Below are positions 1-7,732 of a stretch of 64,000 bases of DNA, piece by piece (position 1 is the first letter of the stretch; the number at the start of each line of letters is the position of its first letter). The translations under genes were made by a program, and so were the position numbers. The stretch covers positions 62,001-126,000 of the forward strand of contig NZ_QAAA01000008.1 of the NCBI RefSeq assembly GCF_003046545.1, read 5' to 3'. Origin of the DNA: Rhodovulum imhoffii (GTDB lineage Bacteria > Pseudomonadota > Alphaproteobacteria > Rhodobacterales > Rhodobacteraceae). The notes beneath the pieces were generated by a model. That model was not told the origin of the DNA, searched no databases, and was given only the letters and a program-made list of their open reading frames with translations.

Positions 1-630
1 GGCACGTCCTTTGCCGGCGGCCTCGTGACCGTGGCGGCAGCGCGTGATGGCCAGGTGCAGGCCACGATCTCACAATGCCCCATGATGGATGGTCTGGCGG
101 CAACGGCCGGACTCATCGGGTATGCCGGGATTGGCCAGGGCATGCGGCTGTCATGGCATGCCACAGTGGATGCGGTACGATCCATATTCGGGGCGCGGCG
201 GCGCTATGTCGGTGCTGCGGGCAAGCCCGGCGACCTCGCCATGATGACAGCCGACGATTGCTACGATGGCTATGTACCGATCCTTGCGGACAATGCGAAC
301 AACCGCGTCGCGGCAATCGTTTCCATGTATCTTCCCTTCTTCCGCCCGGTCAGCAAGGCACACAAGGTAACCGCCCCCGCACTGCTCCTGATCTGTGAAA
401 AGGATACGGTCGCCCCTGCGAAAGTCGCGAAAAAGGCGGCGGAAAAGATGCCAACCGCAGAGACGCGGCTCTACGATATCGGTCACTTCGATGTTTATAC
501 CGGCAAGGGGTTCGAAATGTCCCTGAAGGACCAGATCGAATTTCTCGGCCGCGTCCTGCCCGTCCGTGAAGCGGCATCCGCAGCCCCGGAGAATGCGGTG
601 CCTGCCGCCAGCGCGACCGGGGCGGCTTAA
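1..630 (+). CDS. Alpha/beta hydrolase, C-terminal part (5' end outside window)
   Basis: The reading frame is open from the first base, so the start codon lies upstream; 209 residues are visible. The first visible residues, GTSFAGG, fit the nucleophile elbow of an alpha/beta hydrolase, with the serine as nucleophile. A later EKDTVAP segment fits the acid-residue loop, and GHFDVYTG holds a histidine in the expected place near the end, so a Ser-Asp-His triad is plausible. The tail is alanine-rich and probably disordered. The GTG at 25 lies downstream of the nucleophile and cannot be the true start. The substrate cannot be told; serine-peptidase-like (S9/S33) or esterase activity are both possible. 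An inverted repeat that could end transcription follows the stop. Confidence 0.75.
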   Translation, partial: GTSFAGGLVTVAAARDGQVQATISQCPMMDGLAATAGLIGYAGIGQGMRLSWHATVDAVRSIFGARRRYVGAAGKPGDLAMMTADDCYDGYVPILADNANNRVAAIVSMYLPFFRPVSKAHKVTAPALLLICEKDTVAPAKVAKKAAEKMPTAETRLYDIGHFDVYTGKGFEMSLKDQIEFLGRVLPVREAASAAPENAVPAASATGAA

Positions 631-1084
631 GACCGCCCGGCAAGAGGAGGTTTCTGCCTCATCGCGCATGCCGGGAGTCCCCCGGAGAGTGACGATAAGG
701 CAGAAACCGCCCCGCCGAGCGACGGCAAAAAGGCCGCCAAAGGCAGGTACGGCCTATGCGCAAACACTGTTCGTCGGGACATCGGGATCGCCCCGGACGA
801 CCTCAAGGTCAAAGACAGGATGACCGGGCCGGACCGCCTGAAGGTATTTCCAAAATCCGTATCAGGCGCCGCCCAAAAAACGCCCGAAGGCCGGAAGACC
901 CGGCCAGGCACTCCCGGTCGCGACATGTCCGGCGAACACTCCCCCCGCAAACGACTGAAACTGTCCAGACGCACCGGGCCATCTCTCAAAAACATGGTTG
1001 AGAACGACGCCGGCTCCTGCCGATTTCAGGACCTCCCTTCGCGGGGCGCTGCACGGGGGCAGCGAAAACGGCCCCGGACCACCT
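631..1084. other. Noncoding stretch of about 450 bases
   Basis: Between the hydrolase stop and the glcF stop no open frame looks like a protein: those present are short, rich in Arg/Pro/Ser and have no recognisable motif or ribosome binding site. The only structure seen is the inverted repeat at 649-708. No tRNA-like cloverleaf was found. A small RNA cannot be ruled out. Confidence 0.5.
649..708. repeat. Inverted repeat with an inner hairpin
   Basis: An 11-base arm at 649-659 (GGTTTCTGCCT) is exactly complementary to 698-708. Inside the loop, CCGGG at 671-675 can pair with CCCGG at 681-685. The transcript could fold into a stem carrying an inner hairpin. It lies 18 bases after the hydrolase stop codon and has no T-run, so it may be a Rho-dependent or processing signal, or a REP-like element. 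Function is inferred only. Confidence 0.45.
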
Positions 1085-2368
1085 TCAGGACCCCAGCGCA
1101 CGGGGACGCGGCCCGCCGGTCGCCCAGTCCAGAAGTTCTACCGTGTGCACCACCGGCACATCGGTTCCCGAACCGATCTGCACCATGCACCCGATATTCC
1201 CGGCGGCGATCACCTGTGGGGCCTTCGCCTCCAGCGTCGCGACCTTGCGGGCCTTCAACTGCCCGGCAATCTCCGGCTGCAAAAGGTTGTAAGTTCCCGC
1301 CGACCCACAGCAAAGATGACTGTCAGCCGGTTCGACCACTTCGAACCCCGCCCGGATCAGCAGCGCCTTCGGCGCGGATGTCACCTTCTGCCCATGCTGC
1401 AAGGAACAGGCGGAATGATACGCCACCCGCAATCCGCCGGCACCTTCGGGCAGATCCAGGAGGCAGAGCATCTCGCTCACGTCCTTTGCCCTTGCGGCCA
1501 CCGTTTGTGCCGCATCGGCCAGGGCAGTGGTGCGGAACATGTGCCCATAATCCTTCACGGTCGTGCCGCAGCCGCTGGTATTGATGACAATGGCGTCCAG
1601 CCCCTCACCTTCGATCTCCGCCATCCAGGCGCGGATATTGGCCTCGGCCTGCGCATGGCTGCCCGTCGTGCGCCCCATATGATGGTTCAGCGCCCCGCAG
1701 CACCCCGCGCCCCGCGCCACGACCACCTCACATCCCAGCCGCCGCAGCAGCCGGATGGTCGCATCGTTGATATCCGTGTTCAGAACCTTCTGCGCGCAGC
1801 CCGTCATCAGGGCCACGCGCACACGGCGCTGCCCGTGCGCGGGGAAGACCTGGGGCGCATCGTTGGGGCTGGGCCCGGTCACCCGGTCAGGCGCCATGGC
1901 CAGCATCGCCCGCAAACGTATATCGGGCATCAGCCGCGCCAGCGGCCGCCCCAGCCGTGCCAGCCGCAGGGCCTGGCGAAACCGCGCCGGGTAGGGCAGC
2001 ACCCGCGCCAGAACGGCCCTGAGGCTGCGGTCCAGGAACGGGCGGCGATAGGTTTTCTCGATATGCGCACGCGCCTGATCGACGAGATGCATGTAATGTA
2101 CGCCCGAAGGGCAGGTCGTCATGCAGGCAAGGCAGGACAGGCAACGGTCGATGTGTTTTACCGTGTTGGCATCGGCCGGACGACCGCTTTCCAGCATATC
2201 CTTGATGAGGTAGACGCGCCCGCGCGGACTGTCCAGTTCGTCCCCAAGAACCTGATAGGTCGGGCAGGTTGCGGTGCAGAACCCGCAATGCACACAGGCG
2301 CGCAGAATCTCGTTCGCACGCTGCAATGCCGGGTCTTTCAGCTGTTCTTCGGTGAAATTTGTCTGCAT
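1085..2368 (-). CDS. glcF: Glycolate oxidase iron-sulfur subunit GlcF
   Basis: This is the iron-sulfur subunit of the membrane-associated glycolate oxidase, which oxidises glycolate to glyoxylate and passes electrons to the respiratory chain. Two 4Fe-4S ferredoxin motifs are visible, CVHCGFCTATCP (Cys25, 28, 31, 35) and CLSCLACMTTCP (Cys76, 79, 82, 86). Two CCG-type cysteine-rich segments follow (GCCGALNHHMG, then CCGSAGTYN). From the chosen ATG the protein has 427 residues, the usual family length; longer upstream starts would overlap glcE and add a non-conserved leader. It is last in the glcD-glcE-glcF operon, starting four bases after the glcE stop. Confidence 0.95.
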   Translation of the reverse strand: MQTNFTEEQLKDPALQRANEILRACVHCGFCTATCPTYQVLGDELDSPRGRVYLIKDMLESGRPADANTVKHIDRCLSCLACMTTCPSGVHYMHLVDQARAHIEKTYRRPFLDRSLRAVLARVLPYPARFRQALRLARLGRPLARLMPDIRLRAMLAMAPDRVTGPSPNDAPQVFPAHGQRRVRVALMTGCAQKVLNTDINDATIRLLRRLGCEVVVARGAGCCGALNHHMGRTTGSHAQAEANIRAWMAEIEGEGLDAIVINTSGCGTTVKDYGHMFRTTALADAAQTVAARAKDVSEMLCLLDLPEGAGGLRVAYHSACSLQHGQKVTSAPKALLIRAGFEVVEPADSHLCCGSAGTYNLLQPEIAGQLKARKVATLEAKAPQVIAAGNIGCMVQIGSGTDVPVVHTVELLDWATGGPRPRALGS

Positions 2369-2372
2369 GGAT

Positions 2373-3458
2373 TCAGGCCGGATCGCATATGAAGATACCG
2401 CGGGGATCGAATTGAGCACGCAGGGCGGCGGTGAGGGCTGCGATGGCCGGCGGATGCGCACTCAGCCCGCAGCCGGAGCCGCGCACCTGACGGGCGTGGC
2501 CCGCAAACGGCCCCAAGGCAGACAGATCGGTGCCTGCGGGCAACTCTGCCCAGACCAGACCGCCGCCCCAGTCATAGAACGCCCGCGCCCCCTCCGGCAG
2601 ACGCGCCACCAGCCCCGGTGCCTCAGTCGCCTTGACCACGATGCGCCATACATCGCGACCGCTGCCCGCGAAGAGGCGGACATCGCGCAGATCCGCCCAT
2701 CGTGCGTCCCCCTGCTCCACCTCGATCTCTCCGAAGGCTGACAGCAGCGCCTCCAGGCGCCCGGCACGGTAGCACACCGAATCCGAAAACCCTTCCAGCC
2801 GCAGCAGGGTCAGCGGCCCACCGGCACGGGCAGGCAGATGCGCCGCCCCCGTCACCTCGAAAGGAGAGCCCAATGCCGCCGCCATCGCGGCCACGGCCCG
2901 CCGGTCGTCAAGCCCGTGCAAGATCAGCGTCACCGCGGTTTCGACCCCGGGCAAAACCTTCAGGCTGACCTCCGTCAAGGCCCCCAGCATACCCCGACTG
3001 CCCGCCATCAGCTTGACCAGGTCATACCCGGTGACGTTCTTCATGACACGCCCTCCATTGCGCAGCACCTGCCCGCGCCCATCCACGAACCGCACGCCCA
3101 GCAGCGCATCGCGGCATGCCCCGGCCTGAACCCGCCGCGGACCGGAAACGTTCGCCGCAACCATCCCGCCAAGGGTCGGTTCCCCGGTGGTCCCCAGAAG
3201 CGAGCGATGATCCATCGGTTCGAAAGCCAGCCGCTGCCCCTCTGCCGCCAACAGGGCCTCGACCTCCACCACAGGGGTCCCGGCGCGCGCAACCAGCGTC
3301 AGCGCACCGGGTTCATACACCTCCACACCGCGCAGGGCCGAAAGGCTCAGACGCTCTCCCTTGCCGAAACTCCGGGTGCCGCCGCCCACCACACGCAGGG
3401 GCGCCTGCGCCCCGGCCACCATCGCGCAAAGTTCCGCTTCATCCGCCGGTGTCATCAT
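2373..3458 (-). CDS. glcE: Glycolate oxidase FAD-binding subunit GlcE
   Basis: This is the second flavin-binding subunit of glycolate oxidase. The N-terminal third resembles a PCMH-type FAD domain: PLRVVGGGTRSFGKG, then GTTGEPTLGGMVAANVSGPRR and an RNGGRVMKNVTGYDL segment that is typical of GlcE. The start was placed at the first of two adjacent ATG codons, 29 bases after the glcD stop, giving 361 residues; the family is usually about 350-410. An upstream extension would run into glcD and is rich in Arg, as expected for shadow sequence. GlcE is required together with GlcD and GlcF for activity in E. coli. It is co-transcribed with both. Confidence 0.93.
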   Translation of the reverse strand: MMTPADEAELCAMVAGAQAPLRVVGGGTRSFGKGERLSLSALRGVEVYEPGALTLVARAGTPVVEVEALLAAEGQRLAFEPMDHRSLLGTTGEPTLGGMVAANVSGPRRVQAGACRDALLGVRFVDGRGQVLRNGGRVMKNVTGYDLVKLMAGSRGMLGALTEVSLKVLPGVETAVTLILHGLDDRRAVAAMAAALGSPFEVTGAAHLPARAGGPLTLLRLEGFSDSVCYRAGRLEALLSAFGEIEVEQGDARWADLRDVRLFAGSGRDVWRIVVKATEAPGLVARLPEGARAFYDWGGGLVWAELPAGTDLSALGPFAGHARQVRGSGCGLSAHPPAIAALTAALRAQFDPRGIFICDPA

Positions 3459-3487
3459 CTTGCAAGGTCCAATTTCCGCTCTCCCTT

Positions 3488-4927
3488 TCAGGCGGCGCCG
3501 GCCCGGTGCGGCGCGGAAACATCCAGCGGAAACACCTTCGCGGGATTCAGCAACCATTTGGGGTCGAACACATCTTTCACACGCATCTGCGCTTTCATAT
3601 CCGCGGCGCTGAACTGCACGCCCATCAGGTCCCGCTTTTCGATTCCCACGCCATGCTCCCCGGTCAGGCAACCGCCGACTTCGACGCACAGCTTCAGGAT
3701 CTCGGCCCCGAACGCTTCGCAGGTTTCCAGATCGCCGGGCCTGTTGGCATCGAACAGGATCAGCGGGTGCATGTTACCATCCCCCGCGTGAAAGACGTTG
3801 CCCACCGCAAGCCCGAAATGTTCTGACATCTCGCCGATCCGCTTGAGAACATGGGGCAGTTGCGACACCGGAATCGTGCCGTCGAGGCACATGTAATCGT
3901 TGATCTGCCCCATCGCACCGAAGGCGGACTTCCGCCCCAGCCAGATGCGGGCGCTTTCCTCCTCGGAGCGGCTTTCGCGCAGTTCCACAGGGTCGTGGCG
4001 GCGGGCGATACCGCAGATCAGTTCGAGTTGGGCGTCGATCTCTTCGGCACTGCCCTCGACCTCGACGATCAGCAGCGCCTCGCAATCAGGATAGCCCGCG
4101 CCAGCGAAAGCTTCGGTCGCGCGGATACAGGGGCGATCCATGAACTCGATCGCCACGGGCAGAACCCCGGCCTTGATGATGTCCGAGACGCAGGCCCCCG
4201 CGACCTCGTTGCTGTCAAAGCCGATCAGGACGGGGCGCGCGCCCTCGGGCCGGGGCAGGATGCGCAAGGTCGCCTCCGTCACCACGCCCAACTGCCCCTC
4301 GGAGCCGCAAACCAGCCCCAGAAGGTCCAGCCCGGCGGGTTCCAGGTAAGGCCCGCCAAGCTCCACCACCGTACCGTCCATCAGCACCATGGTGAGACCC
4401 AGCAGATTGTTCGTCGTCACCCCGTATTTCAGGCAATGGGCCCCGCCGGAATTCATCGCGATATTGCCTGCGATGGCACAGGCCAGCTGACTGGAAGGAT
4501 CGGGGGCATAGAAAAACCCCGCCTCCTCCACCGCGGTGGAAACCGAAAGGTTGGTGCGCCCTGCCTGCACACGGATGAAGCGATTGTCGTAATCGGTTTC
4601 AAGCACATCGCTCATGCGCGCCACGCCCAGGATGACCGCGTCCGCGGTCGGCAGCGCCCCTCCGGCAAGGGACGTTCCCGCGCCGCGCGGCACCACGGGG
4701 ATATCTTCCTCATGGCATACGCGCAGCACGTCCGCGACCTCATCGGTGCTGCGGGGCAGCACCACGGCCAGCGGCGGGCACTTGTAGGCGGTCAGTGCAT
4801 CGCATTCGTAGGCGCGCGTCTCGGCCGGATCGTGGATCACCCCACCCGCCCCCAGTGTCGCGACAAGCCGGGCAACGATCCTGTCCTTTCCCGACAGGAT
4901 ACGTGTATCGGGCACGGGCATATCCAT
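3488..4927 (-). CDS. glcD: Glycolate oxidase FAD-linked subunit GlcD
   Basis: GlcD is the FAD-containing catalytic subunit of glycolate oxidase (479 residues, close to the family's ~480-500). The N-terminal FAD_binding_4 domain shows VVPRGAGTSLAGGALP, and the C-terminal FAD-oxidase domain shows NVFHAGDGNMHP and GEHGVGIEKRDLM, both family signatures. An AGGGGGAAAG ribosome binding site lies just upstream of the ATG. It heads the operon and is divergent from the DUF599 gene. Its promoter contains a long AT-rich palindrome (separate entry), so control by a repressor, probably of the GntR/FCD type, is likely. A D-lactate dehydrogenase-like role is the main alternative, but the glcE and glcF partners argue for glycolate. 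Confidence 0.95.
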   Translation of the reverse strand: MDMPVPDTRILSGKDRIVARLVATLGAGGVIHDPAETRAYECDALTAYKCPPLAVVLPRSTDEVADVLRVCHEEDIPVVPRGAGTSLAGGALPTADAVILGVARMSDVLETDYDNRFIRVQAGRTNLSVSTAVEEAGFFYAPDPSSQLACAIAGNIAMNSGGAHCLKYGVTTNNLLGLTMVLMDGTVVELGGPYLEPAGLDLLGLVCGSEGQLGVVTEATLRILPRPEGARPVLIGFDSNEVAGACVSDIIKAGVLPVAIEFMDRPCIRATEAFAGAGYPDCEALLIVEVEGSAEEIDAQLELICGIARRHDPVELRESRSEEESARIWLGRKSAFGAMGQINDYMCLDGTIPVSQLPHVLKRIGEMSEHFGLAVGNVFHAGDGNMHPLILFDANRPGDLETCEAFGAEILKLCVEVGGCLTGEHGVGIEKRDLMGVQFSAADMKAQMRVKDVFDPKWLLNPAKVFPLDVSAPHRAGAA

Positions 4928-4939
4928 GGCTTTCCCCCT

Positions 4940-4980
4940 ATTATTGGTAAGAAAATATAACCAATAATCCCATCTGGCAA
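4940..4980 (-). promoter_or_regulatory. glcDEF promoter with GGT-N11-ACC operator
   Basis: On the minus strand a -35-like TTGCCA (4975-4980) and a -10-like TATTTT (4952-4957) are 17 bases apart. Overlapping the -10 is an inverted repeat with 9-base arms, ATTATTGGT (4940-4948) and ACCAATAAT (4960-4968), separated by 11 bases. TTGGT/ACCAA half-sites are typical of FadR-subfamily GntR regulators such as PdhR, though those usually have a 3-base spacer. The placement over the -10 suggests repression. The same GGT-N11-ACC layout occurs at the gntR-family gene at 26030. Confidence 0.6.
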
Positions 4981-5009
4981 GAATTTTTCCAGACCCCTAT
5001 CTTGCGGCC

Positions 5010-5705
5010 ATGGAATTCATCGACCGCATCGCCCTTTTCTCCCCGCTGGACGCCACCGCCGTGGCGATCTGGGTGCTGACATGGCTGGTTTCCGGCTTCG
5101 CGATCGAGCGCGGCCTCGGCCCGCGCTGCCCCTCGGCTTCGGTCCTGATGAAAGACTACCGCCGCGACTGGATGCACGCCATGGCCGGCCGCGACTCGCG
5201 CATGTTCGATTCAGGGATTCTGTCGACCCTGCGCCAGGGGACGACCTTTTTCGCATCGGCCTCGATGATCCTTATCGGCAGCGGCCTTGCCCTGATCGGA
5301 AACACCGAACGCCTTCTGGGCGTGGCGGAAGACCTGACGCTCAGCACGGCCCCGGCAATCGTGTGGGAAGTGAAGATCCTTGTCGTGCTTCTGTTCGTAA
5401 CCAACGCCTTTTTGAAATTCGTCTGGTCGCACCGGCTTTTCGGCTACTGCGCTGTTCTGATGGGCGCAGTCCCGAACGACACCGCCGATCCGCAAACCTT
5501 CCGCCGCGCCGATCAGGCGGCAAAGATCAACATGACCGCCGCACGCAGTTTCAACCGGGGGCTTCGGGCGCTGTATTTCGCGCTGGGCGGACTGGCGTGG
5601 CTTCTGGGCGCGGTGCCCCTGATGCTTGCGACACTGGTGACCGTGCTGGTACTCTTGCGGCGGGAGTTCGCATCCCAGTCCCGGCGGGCATTGCTGCAGC
5701 GTTAG
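5010..5705 (+). CDS. DUF599 family integral membrane protein
   Basis: A 231-residue membrane protein of the DUF599 family, whose function is unknown. Hydrophobic segments lie near residues 12-30, about 75-95, 115-135 and 190-220. The family's conserved block is present as DSGILSTLRQGTTFFASASM, followed by a KFVWSHRLFGYCA segment. It is divergent from glcD across an 80-base gap, so both may share regulatory DNA. Its stop overlaps by four bases the end of the convergent membrane-protein gene on the other strand, with no room for a terminator between them. Confidence 0.85.
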   Translation: MEFIDRIALFSPLDATAVAIWVLTWLVSGFAIERGLGPRCPSASVLMKDYRRDWMHAMAGRDSRMFDSGILSTLRQGTTFFASASMILIGSGLALIGNTERLLGVAEDLTLSTAPAIVWEVKILVVLLFVTNAFLKFVWSHRLFGYCAVLMGAVPNDTADPQTFRRADQAAKINMTAARSFNRGLRALYFALGGLAWLLGAVPLMLATLVTVLVLLRREFASQSRRALLQR

Positions 5706-7732
5706 CGTCTGCCCTCGCGCAGCCAACCCCCGAGAATCAGACCGGCCGCAAGCAGCAGCATCGCCCAGGCCGGCGCAAGCGGAACCAGTCGCACGTCCTG
5801 AACCTGCATGGCATCGCGCGGGGTCACCCCGATCCAGCCCCGCCCGACCGCACTGCGCCCGCTGCGCACCTGCCGCAGATCGGGCATGCCGCCGGAAATA
5901 CGCCAGACAGCCCCGCGCGTGGCCTTGACCACGGGCTCCAGCGCAGCACCGCTGGCCACAACTTCGGCGAACTCACGCGGGGCGGCCGGGCCAAGGGCCG
6001 CGGCGGCCTCCAGATCCCCTTCGCGCAGGCGATAGATACCGGGTTCGGTCGTGTCGAGGCGCACCTCGAAAACCCCCGGTGCGGTCTCCTCCAGCGGCAG
6101 GCTCTGACTTTCCCCATCAGGACGGATGACCTCAACCGCCCCCACGGCGCGCGACAGGCTGCGCCGGATGATCTGCAAACCCGTACCGTCCGCCCTGGCG
6201 CTCAGGGCTTCTTCTTCCAGATCCGGCTCCTTCATCATCCAGTGGGCGAGGCGGCGCAAAAGCTCCATCTGCGGGCCGCCACCTTCAAAGCCCCTGTCCC
6301 ACAGCCACGCGTGATCGGAGGCCAAAAGGGCCACGCGCCCCGCGCCGACACGATCCAGTACCAGCAAGGGCTGCGCATCCGGACCGGTCATTACGACCTG
6401 CCCGCGGTCGGCGTCCACCTCAACCAGCCGGAACCAGCGCCCCCATTGGCCCTGCTTCAGCCCGGAGGTCACCGGATGGCGCTGGCCCAGATCCGTCACA
6501 CCGGGCCGAAAGCCCTCCTGCCTCACCCTTGCCGTCGGGATGGCGGGCAGGACAGAGGCCAGTGGCGAACGATAGATCGACTCCGCCCCCGCGTAATCCG
6601 GCCCGGCGGAGACGAGAACCGCGCCGCCCTCCTCGACATACCGGGAGACGTTCTCAAGATAGCTTTCCGGCAAAATACCGCGACGGCGATAACGATCGAA
6701 GATGATCAGATCGAACTCGTCGATCTTTTCCATAAACAATTCCCGCGTCGGGAAAGCGATCAGCGACAACTCGGTAACGGGCACACCGTCCTGCTTTTCA
6801 GGAGGGCGCAGGATGGTGAAATGCACAAGGTCCACGGCGCTGTCGGATTTCAGCAGGTTGCGCCATGTGCGCTCCCCCGGATGGGGAACGCCGGACACCA
6901 GAAGCACCCGCAGCCTGTCGCGCACGCCGTTGATCTGCACCACGGCGGCATTGTTGCGCCCCGTCAGTTCGCCCGGCATCTCGGGCAAGGCAAACCGGAT
7001 GATGTTTTGTCCGGCATGCCCAAGACGCACAGGCACGGGGATGTCGCGCCCCACCGGAACGGACACCACCTTTTCCTCTCCGCCATCGGCACTGATCCGC
7101 AGGTCCGCACGGGCAAGCCCGCCGGGCACGGCACCCGTGTCCTCGATGCGCAGGACAAGAGCGATCTCTTCGCCGGGAATGGCAAAAGGCGGGGCATTGC
7201 GCACGATCAGCCGGCGGTCCCAATCTTCGGGCCGGCCGGTCAGCAACACGTGCAGGGGGGCAGGCAGTTCGGACAACGGCCCGGCGTCATGCACCTGCCC
7301 GTCGGTCAGCACGATCACCCCGGCCAGCCGCCCGCCCGGAATTTCGGCCCGTGCGGCGGAAAGCGCCCCCATCAGCAGCGTACCGTCCTCCCCCGCGCCG
7401 GACCGGACAACGCGCAACTCCGTATCCGGCAGGGCGGCGACTTCGCCGCGCAGATGCGCCAGCGCGGTTTCCACCTGTGCGGCCCGGCCCGCAAGACCCT
7501 GGCTGGGGCTCTCATCCACAACTGTCAGCACGATGTCGGACAGGGGTGTCCGTTGCTCCTGCCGCAATACCGGACCCGAGAGGGCCACCAGCAACACCCC
7601 CGCACCCAAGGCCCGCAGGGGCCAGCCCGCCAGCCCCCGCCATACTGCCACCCCGAGGATTGCAACAATCAGCCCCAGCGTCCCCCACAGCACCGGCCAC
7701 GGCACGATCGGAGAAAATATCACCCCGTTCAT
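5702..7732 (-). CDS. Large membrane-anchored protein of MoxR/DUF58 operon
   Basis: A 676-residue protein with hydrophobic helices at the N-terminus (about 12-30 and 40-57) and one at the C-terminus (about 650-670), so most of it should sit on one face of the membrane. The region after the second helix (VLTVVDESPSQ, later VIVLTDGQVHD) looks like a degenerate von Willebrand A fold. A later EFDLIIFDRYRRRG...YVEEGGAVLVSAGP stretch resembles the glutamine-amidotransferase-like fold found in such proteins. It is the last gene of the MoxR-DUF58-DUF4159 operon and overlaps the gene before it by four bases. Its role is unknown; the operon context suggests assembly or activation of an envelope or metal-containing complex. 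Confidence 0.75.
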   Translation of the reverse strand: MNGVIFSPIVPWPVLWGTLGLIVAILGVAVWRGLAGWPLRALGAGVLLVALSGPVLRQEQRTPLSDIVLTVVDESPSQGLAGRAAQVETALAHLRGEVAALPDTELRVVRSGAGEDGTLLMGALSAARAEIPGGRLAGVIVLTDGQVHDAGPLSELPAPLHVLLTGRPEDWDRRLIVRNAPPFAIPGEEIALVLRIEDTGAVPGGLARADLRISADGGEEKVVSVPVGRDIPVPVRLGHAGQNIIRFALPEMPGELTGRNNAAVVQINGVRDRLRVLLVSGVPHPGERTWRNLLKSDSAVDLVHFTILRPPEKQDGVPVTELSLIAFPTRELFMEKIDEFDLIIFDRYRRRGILPESYLENVSRYVEEGGAVLVSAGPDYAGAESIYRSPLASVLPAIPTARVRQEGFRPGVTDLGQRHPVTSGLKQGQWGRWFRLVEVDADRGQVVMTGPDAQPLLVLDRVGAGRVALLASDHAWLWDRGFEGGGPQMELLRRLAHWMMKEPDLEEEALSARADGTGLQIIRRSLSRAVGAVEVIRPDGESQSLPLEETAPGVFEVRLDTTEPGIYRLREGDLEAAAALGPAAPREFAEVVASGAALEPVVKATRGAVWRISGGMPDLRQVRSGRSAVGRGWIGVTPRDAMQVQDVRLVPLAPAWAMLLLAAGLILGGWLREGRR

